From positions 783,501 to 847,500 of the forward strand of contig CAMRHE010000502.1 in assembly GCA_947044405.1 (NCBI GenBank): a stretch of 64,000 nt of DNA, given 5' to 3'. The number at the start of each line of letters is the position of its first letter. Positions within the stretch are counted from its first letter, which is position 1. Shown piece by piece: positions 11,808 to 22,964 of this stretch. The notes below the pieces were generated by a model. The model saw only the letters and a program-made list of their open reading frames with translations, was not told the origin of the DNA and did not search any database. The DNA is from Leptodactylus fallax. Lineage: Eukaryota; Chordata; Amphibia; Anura; Leptodactylidae. The position numbers and the translations under genes are program-made.

Positions 11808-11822
11808 CCCCCACTCAACAAC
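11808..11822 (-). promoter_or_regulatory. copia polypurine tract
   Basis: On the element strand the sequence GTTGAGTGGGGG lies directly before the 3' LTR. The same tract is conserved before the LTR of copy 2 (58109-58120). This is the expected plus-strand DNA primer position. Confidence 0.75.
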
Positions 11823-11825
11823 TAC

Positions 11826-13345
11826 TTATCCAGTTAGTCCCATTGTGGTTCTGAACTCTTCGAACTTGGCTCTTGGCAATGGTTTTGTCATAATATCAGC
11901 CACCATCTTGTCAGTTTCGCAATAAACAAATTCGATGATACCACGTTCTATCAAATCACGCAGGTGGTGATGTTTAACGTCGATGTGCTTGGTTCTTGCA
12001 TTGATCTTTTCACTACATGCAAGTTTAATGCATCCTTGGTTATCTTCATACATCGTCGTTGGCTGAGTTGACGGCTTGCCAAGATAATTAAACAACTGGT
12101 TTAACCAAATGATCTTTTGACTTGCGTAGGCCGCAGACACATATTCTGCTTCTGTAGATGATAAGGCAACAGATACCTGTTTTCTGCTGGACCAAGAGAT
12201 AGAACTTTCTCCAAGCTTGAACAAGTACCCGCCTGTTGACTTACGATCACTTGAATCACTACCCAGTCTGCATCCACATAGCCTGTGAGTTTTAGCAATG
12301 TAGGATAGATGCTTAGCTGGTATACCCTTGTTTGATCTTGACGAACTTCTTATTTCAGGTTCACTTGATGTTTCCGTTGCTTCTTCAATGGTTGAAGAAT
12401 CTAACCAAACTTCTACATCTTTCTCTTTGTCATTTTGTAACTGTGACTTAGGTTGTTGTTGCTTCAGCTGGACTACTGGTATGATGTCATGAAACTTGAG
12501 CGAGACGAAGTTCTCATCAATCATTACATCTCTGCTTATTGTGACCTTGTTGGTTTCTGGGTGCAGGATTTTATATCCTTTCTGGGTTTCACTGTAGCCC
12601 ACCAGGATACCTTCTTTGACATGGGATTCCCACTTGGTACACTTTTCTTTAGGGACATGCACAAATACTTTACTTCCAAATACTCTTATGTGTTGTAGAT
12701 TAGGCTTTTTGCTGTTCCAGATAGCCTGCTGTCATGATTGCTTCACCCCAATATGTTGTAGGCAAATCTGCGTCAAATAGCATACTTCTTCCACTTTCAC
12801 AGAGTGTCTGCTTTCTTCTTTCCGCTACACCATTTTGTTCAGGATTGTATGGTACAGTGGTCTGAAACACGATTCCATTTCTCTTTGTGTCTCACTGCTT
12901 GTATATTCAGTTCCATTATCTGCACGCAGGATTTTTGGCATTCTCACAAATTTGTTATATACTTCAGCTAGATATGTTTCAAGTTTCCCTGGGACTTCAT
13001 TTTTGCTGTGAAGCAGATTGACAACCGTATATCTTGAATAGTCATCGACAAATGTGAGAAAATATTTCTTCTTTCCAGGACTTAGAGTATTCATTGGACC
13101 ACAAACATCAGTATGTACTAAGTCCAGTGGCTGTTCTGATTTTGTAGTACTATTCTTAGGAAAATATTTTCGTGACATTTTTCCTTTAAGACAGCTTGTA
13201 CACTTCATTGTCTGATTACACAGATCAATTGTAATGCCTTCAGCAAGTTGTTTTTGAACTAACTTTCTTATTGCTCCTGGGTCTCTATGTGCAAGACGCC
13301 TGTGCCATAAATGGATACAGTTTGTGTGTTGTTCTTGTTTAGCAG
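11826..13345 (-). pseudogene. copia pol: integrase and RNase H, reverse transcriptase deleted
   Basis: Reading right to left: a GAG-pre-integrase zinc module with WHRRLAHRDPGAIRKL and CTSC; the integrase core with catalytic Asp in HTDVCGP, Asp in RADNGTEY and Glu in NGVAERRKQ; the GILVGYS connection block; then RNase H with LSSTEAEYVSAAYASQ, MYEDNQGCIKLA and RTKHIDVKHHHLRD. Frameshifts occur near 12830 and 12700. The whole reverse transcriptase is missing: LSYIAKT is joined directly to the GYVDADW-type RNase H start at 12289-12295. Copy 2 keeps this part. The start of pol is cut by the nested transposon at 13360. Confidence 0.9.
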
Positions 13346-13359
13346 TATATACTGTATAC

Positions 13360-15985
13360 TACCGTTAAAGTGCGAAAGCCGTGAATGTGCACATTACCTA
13401 GGTAATCTTCAGATTAACTGATTTGCTCAGTTAATGTGTGGAATCAAGAGTTTTCTGCACTTTACCTAGGTAATGTGCACATTCATGGCTTGCATCCCGT
13501 TAAAGTTGAAAACTTTTGTATCATGCCGAAATTCGTGTCTGCCTGTTAGCACGCGTCCCGTTCAAGTTGAAAACTTTTGTGTCTGCCTGTTAGCGCGGCT
13601 GCACGGGAATTTGTGTGGTGATTAACTTCTAGTATTGTTTCATGTCCAAATTCATGTCTGCCCTATTAGCGTGGGGATTTGTGTGGTGATTTCTTTTGAA
13701 AGCAGATAAATTGAACTCCTAGTATGCAAAGAAGCACCGACTTGGTCAGTAAAATGAAGAAAAGATTCTTCGCAAACCTCTTTAGCGGAGATTCCAAATA
13801 TAATACTGTTTTAATGACAAAATGAAAATATGATACCATCATTGAAGATGTAAAGCGAATAAAAGTTTCCAAGAAGAAAGAATCATCTCGAGATTATTGA
13901 ATAATTCAAAGGTATGATGTCTTGACTGTACAAGGCTGTGAAAAACTCATTCAGCCGCTGCCAAATGCGCGAGACAGCGTGAAAAAGTTTGTCCATGCCG
14001 AAGAATTGTTTGACATATTGTATTCTACTCATTTGTCAATTGGCCATGGTGGAAGAGACAGAATTTTGAAGCAATTAAATACACTTTCTAAAAACATAAC
14101 CCAAGCCCAAATAAAAATGTTTTTGGATTTATGCGAACCTTGTCAAGAAAAACAAGAAAATGCTAAAAAAGGGATTGTTGTAAAGCTGATTATTTCATCG
14201 CATTTCAATAGCAGATGCCAGGTTGATCTCATCGATTTACCAATCTCAACCAGATGGAAAGTTTAAGATTCTTCTCGTATACCAAGACTACTTAACCAAA
14301 TTTGTTGTATTGAAGCCGCTCACATCAAAACTGGCAGATGAAGTAGCCTATAACTTGCTTGATATTTTTCTCCTTTTTGGCGCTCCAAGTATTTTGCATT
14401 CTGATAACGGACGCAAATTTTGTAATAAAATCTTACAAAGTGTAACATAGTTGTGACCAGAAATCAAAATGCTTAATGGCAAACCTAGACATAGCCAAAG
14501 TCAAGGAAGTGTAGAATGAGCGAATCAAGACATTGAAAACATGCTGACTACTTGGATGGCTGATAACCAAACTAACAAGTGGAGTGAGGGCATACGATTT
14601 GTCCAATTCATGAAGAATCGTTCCTATCATTCTGCAATTAAAAGAAATCCATACGAAGCCATGTTCGGTTGTCCTGCAAAAGTGGGATTGTCTCCTTCTA
14701 TTATACCACAAAGTGTATTACATTCGATAAATACTGAAGAAGACCTTGACAAATTAGAAGATTCACAAGAGAGTGTGATTATGGGATCACAGTCAAATCT
14801 TACTCAAGAGGACATTCCGTTATCCCCTGCTTCTACACAATCACCTATAGAATTTATTGATAGTAATCGGAAACTGCCTTCTACACCATTGATTGAGGAT
14901 ACAGTTATGAAGAATATACGGTTACCCTGCACCTCCAAGGAACCACCTCTGCAAGTCATCACTGAGTTACCGTCAACTTCAGTAGAATCGCCATCAGTTT
15001 CGGACAGAGCCTGTAAAGAGGACTATACAAGACATGGTCTGTATTGTTTGCTCCCAACCAGCATCAGGCGCTCACAAGTGTAAATCGTGTGATATGTTTG
15101 TTCACGTAATTTGTGGTTAAGGGGTATGGTAAGAATGTATTGTGCAACATCTGTAAAAAGAATATGGATCAGAAAATACAGCGAGATGGATCCAAGAAAG
15201 GTTTAGAAAAGCAAGAAAGAAAATGTTAGCAGGTTCTCATGCAAAGCACCCAAATGTGGATGAAGGTGTCACTGTGAGAATTAAAGTACCCAAAGTAGAC
15301 AGAGCCAAAACTGACGCCTGCTCGATCTTAGCTGTGGTTCTTAGTAAAACATAGGATGGCTTTTATAAACTTGGTACTAAAAGGGATATTTTAAAACAAT
15401 TGTATGCAAAATCTGAATTCAGTGTTTGCAAAGAGAGATTTTTAACGAAAGAAGATGTCCCTGATGTAGAAATCTCCTTACGTCAAACAGTAATAAAACA
15501 ATCCCTTGGTACTGGGCAGGTTTCAGAAAATGTGACTGCAAATCTAAATATACCACAAATAGGTGTGCTTGTCGCAAAAACCAATTGCTATGTAATTCTA
15601 AGTGTCACCAATCTTTACATTGCACTATTAAGTAAGCATCATTTTATCATATGTTTGGCAAATTCATTTCCTTAATTGTAATAATATTTTTAACCCCTTG
15701 ATTCTTTGTATTATAGTTTTTTCATTGATTGATTGATTCTATGAACTAATTTGTTGATTGTTTCATTGTATTAAGTTGATTCTTTAGATATTGAAAAATA
15801 AATAAATAACATTATGCCAGCAAAGATGTTCTTTTCACTTTAACGAGTGCCTAGTAGGTAATGTGCAGATTACCTAGGTAATGTGAGTAATGAAACCAGT
15901 TTTCTGCACTTTAACAGATCGCCTAGTGAATCTGCACACTACCTAGCTAATCTGCAGATTAACTGATTTCTGCACTTTAACGGTA
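13360..15985 (+). mobile_element. Integrase-type DNA transposon (KRBA2/Ginger-like) nested in copia
   Basis: The termini are TACCGTTAAAGTGC on the left and its exact reverse complement on the right. CCTAGG-centred subterminal motifs (ACCTAGGTAAT and variants) recur near both ends. Between them lies a decayed gene for a retroviral-type integrase with an extra C-terminal Cys-rich tail, on the strand opposite to copia. No LTRs or reverse transcriptase are present. It interrupts copia between protease and integrase. A short second repeat (15986-16205) sits between its right end and the resuming copia sequence, so its own target duplication cannot be read. Confidence 0.8.
13922..15640 (+). pseudogene. 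KRBA2-like integrase transposase, broken
   Basis: Domains in order: an H2C2 zinc-binding module (STHLSIGHGGRDRIL, then LCEPCQEKQ, 14030-14155); an integrase core with Asp in CQVDLID (near 14220), Asp in LHSDNGR (near 14400) and Glu in SQGSVE (near 14510); a conserved NKWSEGIRFVQFMKNRSYHS block; a region of lower complexity; a zinc-finger-like cluster starting CIVCSQPASGAHKC (near 15045); then a DGFYKLGTKRDILKQLY block and a Cys-rich end including CNSKCHQS (near 15600). The family resembles vertebrate KRBA2-like proteins, which are integrase-derived. Breaks: a frameshift near 14240, three stops at about 14448-14517, a frameshift near 15040, a stop near 15352 and another shift near 15525. Name and family are from motif memory; the integrase domain itself is clear. 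Confidence 0.8.
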
Positions 15986-16210
15986 AGGGTAGATTCATAC
16001 TTGCGCCCGTGAATCTGCCTGAAAATGTGGGGAAACTGTATAGGGACTGGATAGCGACAGGTTAGCGATGCATTGCTTAAAAACCCATTCATTTGAATGG
16101 GTTTTTAAAGCAATGCGCGAGTGTGCGCTTACACCCTCTGCGCCGCGAATCCAGTTTTTTCGCTGGAAACAAAGTCGGACATGCAGGACATGCTCATCTT
16201 TGATCTTTCC
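15986..16210. repeat. Small repeat with internal palindrome
   Basis: Contains the perfect arms AAAACCCATTCA and TGAATGGGTTTT around 16079-16108. It begins with a sequence resembling termini of other small elements in the window (TAGATTCATACTTG). It is wedged between the integrase-type transposon and copia. Superfamily unknown. Confidence 0.5.
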
Positions 16211-16234
16211 TTCTGTTAGTATATGACCCTTTTT

Positions 16235-17331
16235 TCAGATGATGCAGCTGTTATCTTTAAATGTAACTTCATTCCCTTGTCTTGTGAGTTTCTTCACAGA
16301 TAACAGATTGCTTTCAAGGCTAGATACATACAGCACGTCTTTTACTGGGATCTTTGTGTTGGGGAGACTTCACAGTCAATGTAACCATCCCCTATTCCCT
16401 CTGTATTCAGATACTGACTATTAGCCAAAATCACTTTCTCTGACTTACTTTGGTTAAGGTTAGAAAAGAAGTTTCTGTTATTAGTCATATGACTAGTTGC
16501 CCCAGAGTCTTTACACCATGCATGCTTAATGTTAAAAGCTGTTTCAGTACTTGAATTGTGTTTTTCCTTCGTGATGACACTTTTAACCCTTTGATGATTT
16601 TGCTTTTTCATCCTAGCTTTCCAGACTTTGCAGTCAGCTTTTAGGTGCCCAGTTTTCTTGCATACAAAACACTCAGGTGTTTCTTTCAAATGACTTTTAT
16701 TTTTGGGTAGAGTTTGGGCTTTTAGAACGGATTCTGCTTTAGATACCCCAACGCTGCTTACACTCTCTGTCTTCCGCTTATATTCATCTATAAGCTTTCC
16801 TCTGACATACTCCAGTGTGAGCTCATTATCTGGGCGCGCATCTAGTGCGGATACAAGCGTGTCATAGCTTTCTGGAAGACCGCTTAATAGTAGTGCAGCA
16901 ATATGTAAATCTTTGAGATCTTCTCCAATGCCATGTAAGTGCTCCACAATCTCTAAAGTGTTTCTTCTATAGTCCTGCATATCACTGTTCCTATTTAGCT
17001 TAGACTGGTACAGCTTTCTCATTAGATATAGCTTATTGCTGAGATTTATCCTTTCATGCACTTTCTGCAGCGGCTCCCACATGTCTTTTGCAGGGTCACA
17101 TTTGCATACATGTACAATCTGATCATCATCTATGCTGAGGGATATAGCGCTTTGTGCTTTCTGATCCTTCTCTATCCAGTTATCTGTTACTGGCTCAGGT
17201 TTAGGCTCCTGTGTGTATTTCCATGTACTTTCTCTTATCAGCAGCATCTTTATCTTGAATTTCCAGGATTGATAGTTGTGATTATTCAGGTTTGGCACTG
17301 TGAACTTCACAGAGTTGCTGCTGGTGGCCAT
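16235..17331 (-). pseudogene. copia gag and protease
   Basis: The frame opens with an ATG at 17331, about 55 bases inside the primer-binding site. Residues 10-180 form the Ty1/copia gag core (NYQSWKFKIKMLL, GLPESYDTLVSAL). A CCHC zinc knuckle lies at residues 221-234 (Cys221, Cys224, His229, Cys234). The aspartic protease active site is DSGAT at residues 275-279. Gag and protease are in one frame, as in copia-type elements. The frame closes early at 16342; the protease continues in another frame (VKDVLYVSSLESNLLSVKKL) to about 16235, so there is a frameshift near 16365 and a later stop near 16239. Confidence 0.9.
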
Positions 17332-17387
17332 CTTGGATCACTGTTGTTTTTCCTTTTCTTTCTGTGTCTCTGGGTATCTGGGGGTAT

Positions 17388-17401
17388 CTGGGCCCATAAC
17401 C
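17388..17401 (-). promoter_or_regulatory. copia primer-binding site, half-tRNA type
   Basis: The plus-strand sequence CTGGGCCCATAACC abuts the 5' LTR directly. It is identical to the anticodon stem-loop of vertebrate initiator tRNA-Met, so the element strand would pair with that internal part of the tRNA and not with the tRNA 3' end. Use of a half initiator tRNA is established for Drosophila copia and some relatives. Confidence 0.8.
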
Positions 17402-17727
17402 TGTTGGCAGCGAATTAATCTTTGCACCATAGAGGCGTTCAACAGTAAACATATATTTATTCAGGAACGAGGATAATCCACTTTACAATTGGTATTCACT
17501 ATCTTAGTATTTCAGCTTCTTGTCTGTGAGATCCATGTGCTCTGCTCTGTGCTGCAGTTCCAATAACAGAGACAGGAACTTCCTGGTTTCCTAATATAGC
17601 CCTCACCTTTTTTCAACAGTGCTTTATTAGCAACTTAACACTATCCTTAGAGACAGAAGCTTATGCAGTTATAAACATACAAACAGTAGTTGTTGCAATA
17701 CAGGCAATAATAAACATCATTCCAACA
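17402..17727 (-). repeat. copia copy 1, 5' LTR
   Basis: Same termini as the 3' LTR (TGTTGG...CCAACA). It is about ten bases longer owing mainly to an indel around 17610-17640, with scattered substitutions. Confidence 0.92.
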
Positions 17728-18889
17728 ACAAGGGCCTAAGGGTGCATGGGTATGCAGCGGTGGCTGAAACACTGCTCACACATGACTGCCAATGGCTGCA
17801 CGATTATACCATATAATTGTGCAGTCACTGGGGGCTGCATGTGGCTACCACTTGCACCCTGAGGCTGAGGCTCCACTTTGCTGAAACACAACTTTTTTTG
17901 AGCTGAATGAAAGAATGGATACAAAATGAATGGGAATTAAGCTTTGGCTTAAAAAACCACATAAAAATATGCAACAAAAAAGCTGTGTTTCCACAACATG
18001 GGGCCCCAACCTATGATAGTATTCCCAACTTCAGAGCCTCCATCAATTTAGTAAACCTGAGATCATTGGTACAGGGAAGAGGCTGCAGTGATTGCAAGCA
18101 CTGTGGCCACTTCAAACAAATAAGGGGTTAAAGCATTAAATAAAAATCTATAAATTTAGTATTACCAGAATCGTACGGACCCATAGAATACAGGTGACAG
18201 GTCATTTTGGCTGCACAGTGAACACCGTGAAGTCAAAGCCTCTAAGATTGTCACACAAACACAGTTTTTCTCCAATTCCACCCCATTCCGAATTTTTTTT
18301 CAACTTCCCAGTACATTGTACAGAACAATAAATGATACCATTATGACGAACAATTTGTCCTGCAAACATTAAGCCATCATATGGCTCTGTCAACGGAAGA
18401 ATAAAAAAGTTATGTGGTTTGGAAGGGGGGAGTCAAAAACGAAAATAAAAAAAATGCCTGGGGTGGGAAGGGATTAAAATATAAATAAACATAGGTGACA
18501 CTTTTTCATCCTACCTTTGCAAAAACTTTTATTAGTTCAGAAGGAGTCCTCATTGACAGCGCAGTAGGCAAAGTTGCACTTACTGGCCTTTGTAATGAAG
18601 GTTTGACTTTTTGTATAAGTGTTTGAGAAGAGTTTTCACGATTACTCAGGTGGTGCCTTTAGGATGTTGTTTGTAATATTTGTATTTATTAATAAAATGT
18701 TCTTTTAAAAAGATAATTGTTTTTGGATTACTTCCTTAACTTTTTCCAATTAACATTAATTAAAGTCTAGGCTGGCTTCACACAGCCAAGTTCGGTTGTG
18801 TATCAGCCAGATATGAGCTGAACTGAACTGACAATACTGAGTCAGGTACAGACTGTTAAATCTGGCTGACCAATTCGACCATGTGAAGA
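17728..18889. other. Intergenic with decayed dispersed repeats
   Basis: No gene. About 18280-18480 resembles the widely dispersed family also seen at 41820-41880 and 52090-52260 (TTTTTCTCCAATTCCACCC; AAGCC[A/C]TCATATGGCT). Short reading frames here have no recognisable motifs. Confidence 0.4.
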
Positions 18890-19025
18890 CAACCTTAAGG
18901 CCAAGGCCCCACATAGTGAGTCGCAGACAAAAAGCACTGCGAAAAAACTTTGGTGGAAACACATTGCATTTTTTTCCGCAGCACTTTTCACTGAAATTCT
19001 GCAGAGTTTTCCTCTCTTGGGGGCC
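18890..19025. repeat. Half of a palindromic MITE-like element
   Basis: The start AAGGCCCCACATAGTG and the following TTTTTCCGCAGCACTTTTCA match the left arm of the complete element at 22965-23180. The right arm is missing. Confidence 0.6.
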
Positions 19026-19054
19026 ACTCTTGAGGTCTTTGCACTGGGCCCACC

Positions 19055-19330
19055 AAAGTGTTAAACAGCCATGTATGTTTAAATGCATTACTAATATCAG
19101 TGCAGTTAGTTTTGGTGCCTGATATTCTACCTGCACTCTCTACAATCAAGTGGGCGGGGTCAGGTAGGTGCAGACCACCCATTAATATTAGAGAGTGTAT
19201 AGGAAACATCAGGACCGTAACTAACAGATTGCTCAGGATAAGGGCAGGCTAGAGAAATAACTCCAACTGTGCCGGAGTCAGTGGAGCGGAGACTATTAAA
19301 GGATGTAAGGAGTTGGAGTTGGTGGCAGCA
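19055..19330. repeat. Dispersed repeat in OR 5' flank
   Basis: Nearly the same sequence occurs at 45570-45800, immediately upstream of the second OR 5' flank. Weaker relatives lie at 29715-29830 and 58432-58735. The shared core is GTTAGTTTTGGTGCCTGATA. The presence of the same repeat in the same position indicates that the OR unit was duplicated with it. Confidence 0.7.
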
Positions 19331-19365
19331 GTAAAAGATTCCCTTTAAGTATTATATTTGCTTCT

Positions 19366-19765
19366 AAACTTCAGATAAATAAACCTTGTACATATTTATC
19401 GGATTTACTATTATGTTCTACTCAATAATCCTCAACATCACCTGAGACTTATTATTTTTCCCTCCTTAATTTTCAATGTCTTCAGAGACAATATTTCCCC
19501 AATTTGATGGACTATTATCTCTAATTGTCCATTCTGCAGGGATTTCAGGTTAAGATATTTACATTTTTATTTTCAGAGGAAATCAGTTCACATTTTTGTG
19601 CAGAAATTATTATCTTGACATCTTGAGTTCACTGGAATTAGAAGTAAGAGTGATGTAAAAAAAAAAAAAGTAGAAATTCAAAATAAGTAAGACAAATGCA
19701 AAAAAGAAACTAAAAAAATTCTCAATCCAAAAAAGTTGTCTCATAGAGCATCTAATATACCAATA
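19366..19765 (+). other. Orphan OR 5' flank without receptor
   Basis: This aligns by eye with 45835-46255 (upstream of the second OR), including the segment around CTCCTTAATTTTCAATGTC and the A-rich part with AAATAAGTAAGACAAATGCA. The match fades after about 19765, roughly where the last 80 bases before the OR start codon would be. What follows is unrelated AT-rich DNA. This looks like a duplicate that lost, or never carried, its coding exon. Confidence 0.75.
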
Positions 19766-20037
19766 CAAAATAAAGAGCACACAAAGTAATATATAAAAAT
19801 ATACAATTAATTTATTGAAGCAAATCATAATAAAAACCCCATGAATGACGTAAATTACAGGCAAGTAAAGGACCACATAAATACTAAAACCTCCTCACAT
19901 GCTATGGGGAACAAATATGGTTCATGTCTATAGTGACAAAAGTATAAGTCACTATGCGTCTAGAAATAGGGTTACACGGTGCCATATGCCAAAAAAAAAA
20001 AAAATCACACCCAATATAACAGGAAGAAAAAGGCATA
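19766..20037. other. Intergenic, AT-rich
   Basis: No gene or known repeat recognised. Confidence 0.35.
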
Positions 20038-20465
20038 AGGGTATGTTCACACGGAGTTTTTTGCAGGCTGAAAAAATCAGCTTCAGGAATTAGGAAATGG
20101 TTTTTTTGACAGGTTTTTGACATGACGCGGTTTTTGATGCATTTTTGACGCGGTTTTTGACACATGTTTTTTTTTGCTCCAGCACACTGTATGGACCTGG
20201 AAACTTCTATTTAAAAAACACTAGCAGTTTTTAACATGGTTTTTGCAAAAACTGCAGCAAAAAAGTGTGTCGCGTTTTTTCCGCCTCCCATTGACTTCAA
20301 TGGGTTTTTCGAGGCGGAATCCGCCTGAAGATAGGTCATGTCGCTTTTTTTTCCGTTAGCGGAAAAAAAACACTAGAGGAAAAAAAACTGCTACTGATTC
20401 CCACTGAAATGAATGGGAGGCTTTTTTTTTAGGCGGATTTTGAGTCAGATTCCGCGTTACGTGTC
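20038..20465. repeat. Palindromic MITE-like element
   Basis: Begins GGGTATGTTCACACGG. A central symmetrical part carries CCATTGACTTCAATGGG, and the right end has GCGTTACGTGT. Internal TTTTTGACGCGG units repeat several times. Non-coding. Termini of this type are frequent in frog genomes; the superfamily is not assigned. Confidence 0.5.
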
Positions 20466-21200
20466 TTCCAATACATGGATTCTGCATTATTCTATTTTGA
20501 TGTTTTGTTATTTTTTGTTTTGTCTTTTTCACTTTTTCTTTGTCACTTATGGCCTCTGATAATATTTTTTGCGGCACTTATCACTTTGATTCACTTGTGC
20601 TTGTTTGATTTCTATAGACAGTTTTATTTTATTTTGAATGAATTACATAATTTATATCTGTAAAGATTGTCAATTTATTCTCTCATTTATCAAGTTTTTC
20701 TATGTGATTTAAGTATTCTCTTAGTTTTTCAGGACTGCATCTAAATTTAGTATTAACATGATTGTTCTGACCCGCAGAATAAAAGGGAACATTTTATGGC
20801 ACACGGTGAAAACTGTAATAAACAAAACCTGTAAAAAAGGCTCAAAAGCATGATGTCCAATTTCACCCCATTAATATGTATTAGCTTTCTAATACCTTGT
20901 ATAGAATATTAAATAAGGCCATTAGGAAGTCCAAGTTGTCTGACAAAGAACAGCAAGAAAGCAGCAAGTAAAAAATGTACACCCCAAAACAGAATATGGC
21001 GATGTCAGGAAGGGGTTAAGTAAAAGGAAAAGATTCTCAATTTGTAGAATTATAAACAGTTTTTTTAATCTATATATAATATAAATATAAAGGAATCCTT
21101 CACAATGAATGTGATATGAAATTATAATAATACAAACATTTTTTATATTATGTACCATATTCTGCCAATGTAAAATTCCTACTTTTTCTACAAGGTAAAA
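20466..21200. other. Intergenic with copy of the 2181-2739 repeat
   Basis: 20600-20890 repeats the sequence at about 2430-2720. The remainder is AT-rich without recognisable genes. Confidence 0.5.
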
Positions 21201-21204
21201 GGTC

Positions 21205-21400
21205 TTACACTTGGTTCATATCTGAGCTGTTTTGTCGGTTCTTCTGGTCCATCAAAGGGGAGAAATGGATAAATTGTATGACTGACAGGAACCCGGAGGA
21301 CCCTATTGACTATAATGGGGTCCGTTGGGAGTTTTTCGGGTGTCTGTTAGTTGGACCTGTGGTGGATGGACACCCGGGGCAGATATGAACTTATCCTAAC
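21205..21400. mobile_element. MITE-like element
   Basis: The left end ACTTGGTTCATATCTGAGCT and the right end GGGCAGATATGAACTTATCC form a terminal inverted repeat related to that of 11003-11212. About 195 bases, non-coding. Confidence 0.55.
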
Positions 21401-22280
21401 AGCAAATTATTCATAAAAATAACAAAAATGATGGTTGATGAAATGATGTGGGGAAAATGACTAAATAAATAAATTCTATAATTGCTTACACGATAGGTGT
21501 TATATACAATATGAACCTTTATTACCAACAATTAAAGAGGACCTTTCACCGCATCCATCAACTCTAGTTCTTGTCATCCATTAACCCCTTCCTGACATGT
21601 CCCATAATACTGTGGCTCAGCAGGTAACGATCATTGCGTCTATTGACATGGTGGTCCACTACACCACCTGATAAAGCCCTTGAGGGGTGTAGTTTTCAAA
21701 GTGGGGTCACAAGTCTGTGGATTCCACTTTACTGGCAATTCAGGGGCTCTGTAAAAGTGGCACGACATCCAAACACCAAACTGTGCTCCAAAAACCAAAA
21801 TAGCGCTCCTTCCCTTTTGTTCTCAGCAGTACCCAAACAGCAGTTTATACCCACATATGGCATTTAGTACATTATCCTGGGACACCGGTGTCATACATGT
21901 GGGCATAAACTGCTGTTTGGACACACAGGAGGGTGCAGATGTGAAGGAGCACTATGTGGCTTTTGGAGCGCAGATTTAGGTTATTGGTTTTTGGACACCA
22001 TGTCACATTTGCAGAGACCCTAAATTTGCCACTACAAAATGGGGTCACTTCTTGGGAAATTCTAATTTATTGGCACCTCCAGGGCTCTGCAAAAACAACA
22101 TTCAGAAAGTCTCTCTAAATCTGTACTCCAAAAGCTAGAAAGCGGAGTGCTCCTTCGCTTCTGAGCCCTGCTGTGTGCCAAAGAAGCAGATTACACCCAC
22201 ATATACAACTTTTTTTGTAGCTGGGATAGCCCACTTAATAGTTTTAGGAGTGCATGTCTCTCATGACTCAAAGTGGGCGC
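21401..22280. repeat. Dispersed tandem-repeat family, diverged units
   Basis: From about 21650 the sequence belongs to a family with recurring phrases such as GTGGGGTCAC, CAGGGGCTCTG, CCAAAATAGCGCTCCTTCCC and CAGTTTATACCCACATATG. Units are a few hundred bases long and strongly diverged. The same family fills 25623-26900, 27890-29690, 52620-52715 and 53470-54715. 21537-21556 (AAAGAGGACCTTTCACC) is the end of a different palindromic element. Confidence 0.6.
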
Positions 22281-22935
22281 AACACAGAGGTGTAGCTAGC
22301 GAGGGAGGCAGAGGTGGCGGCCGCCCCGGGCCCACTGACTTTTTGGGGCCCACCCCGGGGCCGCCATTAATACATCCTTTATTTCTAACTAGATCGGTGT
22401 CTGCAGACACCGATCTAGTTACAATGCTTCCTGGTGCTTAACTGTCTTGTAAACCGCAAGCCAATACAGGCCTGCAGTTTACAAGACCCCGAGACCACAG
22501 ACCGATGTCTCTTCTAAGCACAGGCGGCGCGATGACGTCACAACATCGCGCCGCCCACGCTCAGACACAGACGTCATGCGCGTGGACAGGGAGGAAGCGG
22601 TGGCGGCGGCTCCGGTCATCAGCATCGCAGGTAGGTGAGTATGATTTTTTTTTTTTTGTGGGTATATTAATAGTATAAGGGGTGTATAGGAGGGGGAAAT
22701 CTAACTATAAAGGGAGGATACATTAGGGGGCATTATGACGATGGGGGGTCATTTATATAAGGGTTATTAGGAGATATTATGAATACATGGGGGAGGTTAT
22801 TTATATAAGGGGCCATTATGGGGCATCATTTATATTAGGAGGCATTATGAACATAAGGGGGTGGTCATTGATATAAGGGGTCATTAGAGGTGCACTATTT
22901 ATGTCAGGGTGAATTGGGGATAATATGAGGGTCAA
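22281..22935. repeat. Probable non-autonomous DNA transposon with internal array
   Basis: The start AGAGGTGTAGCTAGCGAGGG resembles the terminus of the hAT element at 55830 (CAGGGGCGTAACTACCGGGG). After a GC-rich part, 22680-22930 holds degenerate units around GGGGGCATTATG and TTTATATAAGGGG. The right terminus was not identified, so the boundaries are approximate. Confidence 0.4.
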
Positions 22936-22964
22936 TTAATTTAATTAAAGTTGCACTTGCACCT

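Larger units (their letters stand above)
11492..17727 (-). mobile_element. Ty1/copia LTR retrotransposon, copy 1, with nested insertion
   Basis: The element runs right to left: 5' LTR 17402-17727, primer-binding site 17388-17401, gag and protease 17331 to about 16235, integrase about 13345-12750, RNase H to 11826, polypurine tract beside 11808, 3' LTR 11492-11807. The order integrase before RNase H is diagnostic of Ty1/copia. It is defective: the reverse transcriptase is deleted, gag-pol has frameshifts, and about 2.9 kb of foreign transposon DNA (13360 to about 16205) splits protease from integrase. The LTRs differ at many positions including indels, so the insertion is not recent. Confidence 0.92.

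Noticed and set aside
17388..17401. tRNA-Met gene
   Set aside because: Only 14 bases match the anticodon arm, with no acceptor or T arms around them. The position beside the LTR makes it a primer-binding site.
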